DNA from: Bacteroidota bacterium
GTDB lineage: Bacteria > Bacteroidota > Bacteroidia > Bacteroidales > VadinHA17
Assembly: GCA_012838685.1 (NCBI GenBank)
Contig: DUOU01000276.1
Location: 1-17,894 of the forward strand
Direction of reading: 5' to 3'
Length of the DNA stretch: 17,894 bases
Under the pieces are notes generated by a model. That model worked only from the letters and a program-made list of their open reading frames with translations, did not search any database and had not been told where the DNA came from. The stretch's first letter is position 1. Each line of letters starts with the position of its first letter. Below, one piece after another: positions 5,464-13,399 of this stretch. A program made the position numbers and the translations under genes.

Positions 5464-8289
5464 TTATTCGTGATTCCGAAAATATTTGTCAAATATTTTC
5501 TCTATATCCGCAACTCTTACGGGCTTTGCTATCAGCTCTTTCATTCCCGAGTTTTCAACTTTTTTGGCGACCTCGGACATATTGCCGGCAGTAATAGCCA
5601 CAATCAACGCCGATTTATCGCTCTCTATTATCTTTTTGGAAGCATCAAATCCATTAAGATCCGGCATAAACAGATCCATAAAAATAAGATCATATTTTTT
5701 TGCCCTAGCCTTATTAAGCCCCTCTTCACCACTATTAGCGGTATCAAAAGAAATTCCCATGTTTTTGAAAATTGTGCCAATAACATTCCGACTGATGATA
5801 TCATCTTCTACCAAAAGCACATTAATATTGCTACTATCCATCACTATCTTTTTTTCCTGAGGTTTTTCGAGGGATGGGAAACAATCTCTTATTGTTGCTT
5901 CAAGCTTCGCTATATCATAAGGTTTGGGCAGATAATGGTCTACCCCCATCTCCACGCACTTAAGATAATTGTCCTGTTGATCATTATAACTAATCATCAA
6001 AAGATTATATCTAACAGATAGTTCGTTATCCCATAATGATTTGGCAATGTCAAAACCGCTGAATTCTTCATAATCAAATAAAACAATCAGATCATATCTG
6101 TCCGCTGACAATTCAGCGTTGTTTTTTATCTGATCAACTGTATTAGCGTTATAGGTCGTTACCGATATGTCCAAGCCTAATTTATGCAGATCGGTTATTG
6201 ATTCTTCATCCCTTACGTTCATATTTTTAAGTACCAATGTTTTGATTTCATCCAGGGATGATATTTTTTTCATTTCAAAATTCTTCTCTATCCTGACACT
6301 GGAATAAGCTACCAGGGTTACTGAAATTTTTACACCTTTATCCCCGTCTAACCCGGAGGGACTTGAGATCGAAAACTTTCCTCCCATCTTTTCAATTAAC
6401 TGTTTAGATAGGATATTAGCGAAAATGGTATCTCTGTTTTTATCAGTAACCCTATACTCACTGGTAATAGGATTATTAAATATTTCATCAAGCTCCTCCT
6501 GAAGATAAGATACCCCGGTATCCAAGACTTCAAAAAGTATTGTTACCAAACCCTTTTTGTTGTCGATCAATTTACAGGAAATAAATATTTTTCCCGTTTC
6601 AATGTTTCCAGCTATAAAATTCATCAGAATACTGGCAGCCTGTCTTAGGCGATACTGATCAGAAATAATCTTTTCCGGTATTTTATCGTCAATATCGTAT
6701 TCCAGTACAACCCCTGGCTTATCCTCCATTAAGTTTCGCAAATAACTTATACCATAATCGATCTCCTCCTTAAAATTGAAAGGAATGACATCTAAAACCA
6801 TCTTTCCTGTCTGAATATTTGAAAAATCCAGAATTTCGTCCAAAATTTTCATGAAATGCTCCGAAGAACTTTTAAGTAATGAAACTATCTCCTTTATATC
6901 TTCAGAACAATGGTATGTTGCCAATAAATCTGTCATTCCAATTATTCCGTTCAAAGGTCCCCTTAATTCAAAGCTAATTCGTTTAAAAAATTCGGCCTTG
7001 GATATATTAGCTTCAGCCTCTTTTCTTCGGGCAGTTTCCAAAAGTGTTACATCATTCAGAATTTCAAGAGTGGCCGGCTCTCCTTTAAAATTTACCTGAA
7101 CCGTATTTCTTATTAAAATTTTTTCCCCATCCTCCTGTTTAATGATAACAAGCTGATCCGGCGTGAACATCAATCCCAAATATTTTGAAAAGTATTGGGG
7201 AACATCCTCAAAATCAATCTCAGGAAAATAATTTCCCTCCATATTCTTCTCGTCCTTACAAGAATAGTATTTGGCCGCTATATTGTTAGCTTTCAATATA
7301 ATACGATCAGCATTATAAATAATTATCCCAATTGGCATCTCATCTATCATCTTATAGAGCATCTTTTCTGAACTCACCAGCTTCTTTATCTTGGCCTCCT
7401 GTTCTTTATAGTAAGAGGTAAAAATAAAGATGATCAATATTACCAACAACAAAGTAAGAGATATGATAACAATAGAATTGATCATTACGTAGGTGTGGAA
7501 AGACTGGGTTGGGGCCGAGAAAACGATCGCAAGATCGCGTTGCAACAACTGGGTGGAATAAAATGAAGATATGAGTCTCTGCGACTCTCCGTTAATCTTC
7601 GAATTATGCCGGATATTTCCTACTGATCCTTCGAGCAATGAAAAGACAATATCATCTATTCCTTCATATTCAATATTGTCTAATGAATTTTTGTAGATTA
7701 TGTTGCCACCATCATCCAACACCCATTGCCACTCATATTGCTCCATGCTGAAAGCATAGAAAACAGATTCAAAATAGGAGAAGTAATCTACCGTAACAGC
7801 GACATTGGCAATGGCTTCATTATTTTTTATAACAGGCAGATAATATATAAATCTGTTATTTTCTGTCTCCATTTTTTCTATCCTGAATATCTCTCCCTGT
7901 ACATGCAGGATAAATTGCTGTTGCAACCATTCTCCCGACTCTTGATCCTTTCTTATCGAGAATTCGTTCTTATTGTTGTCGTATATCTTTATTCCGGAAA
8001 TAAAATCTTCGTATTTTGAATAGAACAGCTTGATGTTCTCTATCGCTCTTTTCTGTCTGCCCTCATCTGTAAAGAAAAAGGCGAGATCATCCATATAGCC
8101 GATTCTGTTCAAGTCACTTAAAAAATTATTATTGGTATTATCTATTGATAAGCCCACTATTTGGGCTTGATGGTCCAACAAAGAAACAATATATTCTATC
8201 TGATTGTTATACAGATTTTTGTAAAATATAATGCTAATTGTCATTATCACTCCCACAATCGCATAACAATATATAAGCCGCTTCCTCAT
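5464..8289 (-). CDS. Membrane hybrid sensor, degenerate histidine kinase with intact terminal receiver
   Basis: The protein has 941 residues from ATG 8289 (an in-frame TTG at 8292 is rejected). The order is TM1 (about 6-23), a periplasmic Cache-like sensor (about 28-265, with a second half reading WVLDDGGNIIYKN), TM2 (268-291), PAS (about 308-417), HisKA-like helices (about 433-497), an HATPase-like region (about 510-670), a degenerate receiver (about 683-803) and a receiver (about 822-938). The phosphoacceptor position of the H-box is Phe440 (ISFELRGPLNG). The N-box (551-562) is irregular, G1 keeps DTG (590-592) but loses the following glycine, and G2 reads DTIFAN (620-625) with no glycine. 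Receiver 1 has Lys688-Asn689 where the acidic pair belongs. Receiver 2 is complete: Glu828-Asp829-Asp830, Asp872, Thr900, Lys922. Autophosphorylation therefore looks impossible, and it may act as a scaffold or be phosphorylated by another kinase. No partner regulator is in the window. Confidence 0.88.
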   Translation of the reverse strand: MRKRLIYCYAIVGVIMTISIIFYKNLYNNQIEYIVSLLDHQAQIVGLSIDNTNNNFLSDLNRIGYMDDLAFFFTDEGRQKRAIENIKLFYSKYEDFISGIKIYDNNKNEFSIRKDQESGEWLQQQFILHVQGEIFRIEKMETENNRFIYYLPVIKNNEAIANVAVTVDYFSYFESVFYAFSMEQYEWQWVLDDGGNIIYKNSLDNIEYEGIDDIVFSLLEGSVGNIRHNSKINGESQRLISSFYSTQLLQRDLAIVFSAPTQSFHTYVMINSIVIISLTLLLVILIIFIFTSYYKEQEAKIKKLVSSEKMLYKMIDEMPIGIIIYNADRIILKANNIAAKYYSCKDEKNMEGNYFPEIDFEDVPQYFSKYLGLMFTPDQLVIIKQEDGEKILIRNTVQVNFKGEPATLEILNDVTLLETARRKEAEANISKAEFFKRISFELRGPLNGIIGMTDLLATYHCSEDIKEIVSLLKSSSEHFMKILDEILDFSNIQTGKMVLDVIPFNFKEEIDYGISYLRNLMEDKPGVVLEYDIDDKIPEKIISDQYRLRQAASILMNFIAGNIETGKIFISCKLIDNKKGLVTILFEVLDTGVSYLQEELDEIFNNPITSEYRVTDKNRDTIFANILSKQLIEKMGGKFSISSPSGLDGDKGVKISVTLVAYSSVRIEKNFEMKKISSLDEIKTLVLKNMNVRDEESITDLHKLGLDISVTTYNANTVDQIKNNAELSADRYDLIVLFDYEEFSGFDIAKSLWDNELSVRYNLLMISYNDQQDNYLKCVEMGVDHYLPKPYDIAKLEATIRDCFPSLEKPQEKKIVMDSSNINVLLVEDDIISRNVIGTIFKNMGISFDTANSGEEGLNKARAKKYDLIFMDLFMPDLNGFDASKKIIESDKSALIVAITAGNMSEVAKKVENSGMKELIAKPVRVADIEKIFDKYFRNHE

Positions 8290-8325
8290 CAATGTAATTT
8301 TTGAACTTAAACAGGTTTTATCTTA

Positions 8326-8333
8326 CAAAAATA
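8326..8333 (-). promoter_or_regulatory. Probable -7 element for the sensor gene
   Basis: On the minus strand TATTTTTG matches TAnnTTTG exactly, about 37 bases before the ATG at 8289. No TTTG sits at the expected -33 distance (one is too close). The 120-base gap from rsgA supports a separate transcript. Confidence 0.4.
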
Positions 8334-8409
8334 ATTAAAAATAACAAAGCATAATATGCGCTGCTACTGCCATAGGACATCGACCTTTTACCCAACACTA
8401 ATAATTGGG

Positions 8410-9342
8410 TTATCTATATTTACGGTTATCGTCGTTTACGATATTGAAATAGCTCCTGTATCTCGAATAGTCAATATCTCCGTTCTCAACTGCCTCTATT
8501 ACCGCGCATCCGGGTTCATCAATATGTATACAGTTGTTGAATTTACATTTAGCCGCTGTTTTAAATATTTCAGGGAAAAAATGATAAACCTCCTCTCTTT
8601 CCATATCGGCCACCCCAAACCCCCTGATTCCCGGAGAATCGATCAAGAATCCACCAAAAGGCAAGGGATACATTTCAGAAAAAGTGGTAATATGTCTTCC
8701 CTGTTTGTGATATTCCGAAATCTCTCCTGTTTTTAAGTTTAATGTGGGATCGAGCTTGTTGATCAGTGACGTTTTGCCGACCCCCGAATTGCCCAACAAC
8801 AGTGAAATCTTATCTTTCAACAATTCAATAAAAAAAGATAAATCTACCCCTTCTCGCAATGAGAGCGAAAAACAGTCATACCCGATTTTTGAGTAAATAG
8901 CCTTGAAATGTCTTTCTTTTTCCCTATCTGTTTCATCATACAGATCCGTTTTATTGATAATTATGGAGACCGGTATTCTATAAGCTTCAGCTGTCGCCAG
9001 AAACCTATCCACAAATTCCAACGGCGTTTCAGGATAAACCATGGAAACCATCAGTAAAACCCTGTCGACATTGGCCGCGATAATCTGGAACCCTTTGGAG
9101 AGATTGGTTGATTTTCTAAGAACATAATTCTTCCTATCGAGTAATTCGGCTATGACACCCAAACCGGTATCCTCGTCGTACTCAACCATAACGTTGTCTC
9201 CTACGGCAACAGGATTGGTGGTACTTATCCCCTCCTTTATGCGAAACTTTCCCTTTATACAGCAATCGATAGTCCTGTTGTTTTCATCAAGAACCTTGTA
9301 GCTGCTTCCGGTCGATTTAATAATTATTCCCTTTACGAGCAA
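8410..9342 (-). CDS. rsgA: Ribosome small-subunit-dependent GTPase RsgA
   Basis: RsgA is a circularly permuted GTPase that checks late 30S subunit maturation in the cytoplasm. The 310 residues comprise an OB-fold domain (about 1-70), the permuted G domain with G4 NKTD (130-133), P-loop GNSGVGKT (184-191), switch GRHITT (215-220) and G3 DSPG (235-238). A C-terminal zinc site uses Cys266, Cys271, His273 and Cys279. The switch motif is normally GRHTTT; here Ile218 replaces the first Thr, while the catalytic-type His217 stays. The only plausible start is TTG at 9342, because an in-frame TAG lies just upstream (9354-9352) and no ATG occurs near the N-terminus; AAAAGAG precedes it closely. It begins 12 bases after the phosphofructokinase stop, so the two are almost certainly cotranscribed. 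Confidence 0.95.
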   Translation of the reverse strand: MLVKGIIIKSTGSSYKVLDENNRTIDCCIKGKFRIKEGISTTNPVAVGDNVMVEYDEDTGLGVIAELLDRKNYVLRKSTNLSKGFQIIAANVDRVLLMVSMVYPETPLEFVDRFLATAEAYRIPVSIIINKTDLYDETDREKERHFKAIYSKIGYDCFSLSLREGVDLSFFIELLKDKISLLLGNSGVGKTSLINKLDPTLNLKTGEISEYHKQGRHITTFSEMYPLPFGGFLIDSPGIRGFGVADMEREEVYHFFPEIFKTAAKCKFNNCIHIDEPGCAVIEAVENGDIDYSRYRSYFNIVNDDNRKYR

Positions 9343-9354
9343 CTCTTTTCGCTA

Positions 9355-10560
9355 TTATTCATCTGACGCCATAAATAAGAATGGTTTCATCTCGAAACTA
9401 TGGTAATAGGGTCTTAATCTATCTGTATTATAATGCTCGGAAACCTTGACAACTTTTTTTGATGCGGTGACAACATCTATAGGAACATTGTCATAGAGCC
9501 CATTTTTTAGTACAACCAAACGACCGTGCATTCCTTTAAGTATCAAGTCAAGCGCCAAATTACCGTAAGCCATCGGAACTATCGAATCAAGAAAATCAGG
9601 ATCCCCGCCCCTGACCAGGTATCCCAATTTCTGGCTTATTATATTTATGGTCTTCCCATTATTGTATTTTGGTGTCAACTCCTTGATTTTAGCCGATACA
9701 AGGTCTCCTATTCCCCCTAACTTGGCATGTCCGTACATATCGGTTTCAGGATTTGAGAAAATCATCTCTCCCCCTTTGAACATTGCTCCTTCTGAGATAA
9801 GGGCTACTGAATACTTGCTGGGATTATTGTTCCTATCTTCAACCAAAAGTCGTGCCAGTTGATCTATATCAAACTTATATTCAGGGATAACGCACCTATG
9901 GGCCGCCCCGGCCATTGTAGGCAACATTGCCGTAAAACCGGCATACCTTCCAAACGCTTCCAAAATCAAAATTCTTTCGTGTGATCCGGCTGAAGTCCTC
10001 AGAGTGTTTATCATCTGTATCGTTCTGGAAACACAAGTACTGAAACCAATACAATAGTCTGTTCCCGGAACATCATTATCCATAGTTTTTGGAATAGCCA
10101 CAACTTTAACTCCACGCTTATGTAGGTGAACCCCGTAACTCAATGTATCGTCTCCTCCAATAGGTATCAGGTAATCAACTCCCAACCATTCGAGATTTTT
10201 TATAACCTCAGGGGTCATGTCGTTCGTCTCCTTGTTATAGGTCTCCTTATATTGTTCAGGGACCGAATCTTTTGGCATATGACTCGGCCTGGTTCTTGAT
10301 GAATGGAGAAAAGTTCCTCCAGTTCTTCCCGCTTTATTTACAATTTCGTCTGTTAATGTCTGGAAATTATTACTGTTATCAGCGTTATGGTCCCTGATGA
10401 CCTCAGTTATTCCAGCCCAACCCCGACGCAATCCAATCACCTTAAAGCCTTCGCGATTGGCACGGATAGTGACCGCCCTGATGGCAGGATTCAAACCGGG
10501 AACATCGCCCCCACCCGTAAGAATGGCTATTGTTCCTTTTGGTTTTTTTACATAAGTCAT
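9355..10560 (-). CDS. 6-phosphofructokinase, PPi-dependent type (copy 1)
   Basis: The enzyme phosphorylates fructose 6-phosphate to the 1,6-bisphosphate in glycolysis; the pyrophosphate type works reversibly. The 401 residues contain the PFK landmarks GGGDVPGLN (16-24), GGTFLHSSR (81-89), GGDD (135-138), PKTMDND (157-163) and a GR-AG segment (FGRYAGF). At the two positions that separate phosphoryl donors (104 and 124 in E. coli PfkA), it has Asp138 and Lys158 where ATP enzymes have Gly and Gly. Family knowledge links Asp plus Lys to pyrophosphate use. The usual MGR motif is FGR here. The start at 10560 is ATG. It lies downstream of a terminator and directly upstream of rsgA, so it has its own promoter and shares an mRNA with rsgA. 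Confidence 0.93.
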   Translation of the reverse strand: MTYVKKPKGTIAILTGGGDVPGLNPAIRAVTIRANREGFKVIGLRRGWAGITEVIRDHNADNSNNFQTLTDEIVNKAGRTGGTFLHSSRTRPSHMPKDSVPEQYKETYNKETNDMTPEVIKNLEWLGVDYLIPIGGDDTLSYGVHLHKRGVKVVAIPKTMDNDVPGTDYCIGFSTCVSRTIQMINTLRTSAGSHERILILEAFGRYAGFTAMLPTMAGAAHRCVIPEYKFDIDQLARLLVEDRNNNPSKYSVALISEGAMFKGGEMIFSNPETDMYGHAKLGGIGDLVSAKIKELTPKYNNGKTINIISQKLGYLVRGGDPDFLDSIVPMAYGNLALDLILKGMHGRLVVLKNGLYDNVPIDVVTASKKVVKVSEHYNTDRLRPYYHSFEMKPFLFMASDE

Positions 10561-10642
10561 ATTCTATTCTTTATGTTAAGATTATTTTTGATAAAAGTAA
10601 TGATTTTTTGGGTAATACGGATATGTAAAACAAGGTTGACGC

Positions 10643-10677
10643 AAAAAAAAGAGGCTGTCCTTTCGAGACAGCCTCTT
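10643..10677 (-). terminator. Strong terminator of the second phosphofructokinase gene
   Basis: Read on the minus strand, AAGAGGCTGTC pairs with GACAGCCTCTT around a 7-base loop (11-bp stem) and runs into eight Ts. It lies 18 bases past the stop codon at 10695 and 83 bases before the next start, separating the two phosphofructokinase transcripts. Confidence 0.92.
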
Positions 10678-10694
10678 CATTAAATATTTTACCG

Positions 10695-11930
10695 TTAACA
10701 ACCGGAACCTTCTTCCCATCCAAGAATCTTGTAAAAGTCAAATTCCTTGGGATTGTCAATATATTTTTTTGCCTCTTCATAGTCAGCTTTCGTAATAAAA
10801 TGCAAATTGTTCCTTAAAATCAACTGCGTATTCTCACTATTTATATTGACCAATCTTGGTTTTACTTTTCCATTCTCATCCTCTACATCTTTTAAGAACA
10901 GGGGAACTATTTTTCCGCTGCGATCAACAGTTACCATACAGCCCGTATTGCCTCGTTTGTAGAGTTTGTAAACACCCAATCCCAAACGTGTGGCATAATC
11001 CAAATCATAAGCTATTGGCGTGCAGCACCTCAATTCATATCCCAACTCTTCGGGACGACTTTTTACCTTGATTCGTGTATTCTTAAGGGCCTTTTGAGTA
11101 AGTACATTGAAAATATGGGATTTACTTACATTTCCAAGTTCAGGATGACCGTGATCGTCGTAGGTAAAAGCAATGTCCGTACTTATTATTTCTTCGTCGC
11201 TCATAAAATGAAAAACACCCTCCGATATTATGGCGGCACCATAATCCAGTCCCATTAGACGCCTTTTTACCATCGAAGAAATAATTAACTTGATGATTTT
11301 GTCGAATGTGACTTTCGTTTTGTTGAACATCTCGGGAATAATTATCATGGGGTAATGGCAGGCCGTTCCAATACCTAAAGCCAGATGGCCGGCTTCGCGG
11401 CCCATAGCTGAAACAACAAACCAATTATCACTCGTGCGGGCATCTTCATAAATTGTTGTGGCCAAACGCACGCCCTCCTCCTTAGCGGTATGATACCCAA
11501 AAGTTGGAATACCCTCGGGCAGGGGAAGATCGTTATCAATGGTTTTTGGCACATGAATATTCTTGACATCCAGATTTTGTGATGCCAGAAACTTAGCGAG
11601 TCTATTGGCTGTTGATGCGGTATCGTCTCCGCCAATTGTTACCAGCAGTTTAACATTGTGCTTTTTGAAAAAATCAACCTTAAACTCATCATCTTTAGGT
11701 TTGTAACGGCTCATTTTCAGAATGGAGCCGCCACGGCTGTAACTCCGATCAGCTATTTCAAAATCCAAACAAATAAAATCCGCCTCATCAGCGAACAACG
11801 ATTTGTATCCACCATTTAATCCTAGAACCGTATATCCGTTCTGTAAGAATATTTTTGTTACCGAACTGATTACCGTGTTTATTCCAGGAGCCGGACCCCC
11901 GGCGCATAAGATAGCTACTGCATCCTTCAT
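10695..11930 (-). CDS. 6-phosphofructokinase, PPi-dependent type (copy 2)
   Basis: This is a second phosphofructokinase of 411 residues, clearly diverged from its neighbour rather than a recent duplicate. Visible motifs are CAGGPAPGIN (9-18), SRGGSILKMSR (65-75), GGDD (100-103), PKTIDND (128-134), a MGREAG segment and EELGYELR towards the substrate end. Asp103 and Lys129 occupy the donor-selecting positions, again the pyrophosphate-type combination. The GGPAPG loop, where ATP enzymes read GGDAPG, also fits PPi enzymes. The start at 11930 is ATG (MKDAVAILCAGG). It has a terminator of its own at 10643-10677 and appears monocistronic. The opposite-strand PHP gene begins 222 bases away. PPi dependence is a prediction from residues and has not been shown. 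Confidence 0.93.
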   Translation of the reverse strand: MKDAVAILCAGGPAPGINTVISSVTKIFLQNGYTVLGLNGGYKSLFADEADFICLDFEIADRSYSRGGSILKMSRYKPKDDEFKVDFFKKHNVKLLVTIGGDDTASTANRLAKFLASQNLDVKNIHVPKTIDNDLPLPEGIPTFGYHTAKEEGVRLATTIYEDARTSDNWFVVSAMGREAGHLALGIGTACHYPMIIIPEMFNKTKVTFDKIIKLIISSMVKRRLMGLDYGAAIISEGVFHFMSDEEIISTDIAFTYDDHGHPELGNVSKSHIFNVLTQKALKNTRIKVKSRPEELGYELRCCTPIAYDLDYATRLGLGVYKLYKRGNTGCMVTVDRSGKIVPLFLKDVEDENGKVKPRLVNINSENTQLILRNNLHFITKADYEEAKKYIDNPKEFDFYKILGWEEGSGC

Positions 11931-12152
11931 TTTTCTATATCTATTTTCAAGTTAAACAATATTTTAATCAAATTATTTGCCTCAAATTATTCAGATTTCT
12001 TTGCGTACAAAGATGAAAATATCTTTTTAAAAACTATACCTGTCAAGGTAAAATTATCGGTTTTAATGCCTTCCAAATCCCCTATGAATATAAAAAATCT
12101 CCAAAAACGTTCGAATTTTACTAACTTTATGCGATAACTTTTATTTGATTTT
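11931..12152. promoter_or_regulatory. Divergent intergenic region with imperfect promoters and a palindrome
   Basis: This AT-rich 222-base spacer separates a leftward phosphofructokinase from a rightward PHP gene. It contains the palindrome TCTTTG-CGTA-CAAAGA (11998-12013). On the minus strand CATCTTTG (12008-12015) is one mismatch from TAnnTTTG, about 78 bases before the phosphofructokinase ATG. On the plus strand TAACTTTA (12122-12129) is one mismatch away, about 24 bases before the PHP start. No well-placed TTTG -33 box is visible for either. Confidence 0.4.
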
Positions 12153-12944
12153 TTGTACAAAACTGATTATCATACACATACTTTTCATAGTGATGGAAGG
12201 TCAAATGCCGAGGAGTATATTGAAACGGCCATCAAAAGGGGATTTTCGGAAATTGGGATCTCTGATCATATACTGATATGCAAAACTGATGAGACCTGGT
12301 GCATGGCACCTTCAGATCTGGACAATTACTATGAAAATATCAGTCTATTGAGGGAAAGCACAAAACAGATTTCGGTCAAGGTTGGTCTCGAAGTTGATTA
12401 CATTGAAGGGAAAGAGCGCGATATTGTGAAGATGCTCGAAAAATATGATCTCGATTATAGGATCGGTTCCGTTCATTTTATCAAAGGTATGATAAGCATC
12501 GACAGTTCCCCGGAAATATATGTGGGCAAAGATTTCGATTTCCTGTTCAGATCCTATTTTGATGCCGTCACCAAAGCCGTAAAATCCGGATTGTTCGATA
12601 TTATCGGACATTTTGACCTTATAAGGATCTTTTGTCAACAACCCTCCTTTGATCCTTCACCTCTTTATAGGGATTTTTCAAAATGTTTGAAAAAGAACGA
12701 TGTTGTTTTTGAACTGAATACGAACGGAAGAAACAAACCATTAAAAGATTTTTACCCTGACAGAAGATTTTTAGGGATACTGGCTGACGACAAAAACAAA
12801 GTATGCGTCAATTCCGATGCCCATTTTGCCGGCCTTGTTGGACAGCATTTTGAAGAGGCATACCGACTTTTACGTTCAGTTGGTTTCACAGAAATGGCCA
12901 CCTTCACCAAAAGAAAAAGAGAAATGGTACCTATACCCCGATAA
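12153..12944 (+). CDS. PHP-domain phosphoesterase, histidinol-phosphatase (HisK) type
   Basis: The PHP fold binds three metals and hydrolyses phosphate esters. The 263 residues show the full ligand set: His7 and His9 (HTHT), Asp14 (HSDG), His39 (SDH), Glu80 (GLEVDY), His108 (GSVHF), His153 (GHFD), Asp222 and His224 (NSDAH). This pattern and length match the HisK type of histidinol-phosphatase, the penultimate step of histidine synthesis. No other his gene is nearby, so another phosphate ester is possible. The only usable start is TTG 12153: an in-frame TAA lies at 12135-12137, no ATG precedes the HTHT motif, and the conserved YHTHTFHSDG must be included. No clear ribosome binding site is seen. 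It is followed after two bases by dtd, so the two form an operon. Confidence 0.85.
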   Translation: MYKTDYHTHTFHSDGRSNAEEYIETAIKRGFSEIGISDHILICKTDETWCMAPSDLDNYYENISLLRESTKQISVKVGLEVDYIEGKERDIVKMLEKYDLDYRIGSVHFIKGMISIDSSPEIYVGKDFDFLFRSYFDAVTKAVKSGLFDIIGHFDLIRIFCQQPSFDPSPLYRDFSKCLKKNDVVFELNTNGRNKPLKDFYPDRRFLGILADDKNKVCVNSDAHFAGLVGQHFEEAYRLLRSVGFTEMATFTKRKREMVPIPR

Positions 12945-12946
12945 TT

Positions 12947-13399
12947 ATGAGAGTCGTAGTCCAAAGAGTCAAAGAGGCATCCGTTACTGTCGGTACAAAC
13001 GTTTTGGGTTCTATCCAAAAGGGGCTGCTTGTGCTTGTTAGTATAGAGGAAAATGACAATGAAGAGGATGTCAAATGGATCGCAAAAAAAATTTATAATT
13101 TAAGAATTTTTGACGATGACGCCGGAGTGATGAATCTCTCGGTCGTAGAAATCGGTGGAGATATTCTGGTGGTGAGTCAGTTTACCCTTCACGCCAGCAC
13201 GAAAAAAGGCAATAGGCCCTCGTACATCAAAGCGGCTAAACCTGAAAAGGCTATCCCTCTGTATAACAGTTTTGTTGAGTCTCTTTCAAATCTGATGGAG
13301 AAACCTGTCTCCACCGGAAAATTTGGAGCTATGATGGAAATAAATCTGGTTAACAGCGGACCTGTCACGATCATCATCGACAGCAAAAACAGGGAATAA
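12947..13399 (+). CDS. dtd: D-aminoacyl-tRNA deacylase
   Basis: Dtd hydrolyses D-amino acids (and glycine) wrongly attached to tRNA, a chirality proofreading step in the cytoplasm, working as a dimer. The 150 residues match the family length. The start MRVVVQRVKEASVTV is typical. The SQFT motif (77-80) carries the active-site region, and NSGPVT (136-141) holds the Gly-cisPro motif that enters the partner's active site. The KKGNRPSY segment (86-93) is also characteristic. It begins two bases after the PHP gene stop, so it depends on that transcript and probably on translational coupling. No clear terminator follows. Confidence 0.96.
   Translation: MRVVVQRVKEASVTVGTNVLGSIQKGLLVLVSIEENDNEEDVKWIAKKIYNLRIFDDDAGVMNLSVVEIGGDILVVSQFTLHASTKKGNRPSYIKAAKPEKAIPLYNSFVESLSNLMEKPVSTGKFGAMMEINLVNSGPVTIIIDSKNRE

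Noticed and set aside
5470..6021. Plus-strand open frames inside the sensor gene
   Set aside because: They lie opposite the conserved receiver domains and have no start context or family signature.
8290..8292. TTG at 8292 as start of the hybrid sensor
   Set aside because: The adjacent ATG at 8289 gives the usual Met-Arg-Lys-Arg start before the first membrane segment.
8390..8410. Hairpin ACCCAA/TTGGGT at the end of rsgA as a terminator
   Set aside because: The stem has only six pairs and no U-tract follows on either strand.
10649..10677. GAGGCTGTC inverted repeat as a mobile-element end
   Set aside because: It is a perfect stem followed by eight Ts at the end of a gene, which a terminator explains fully, and there is no transposase or target duplication.
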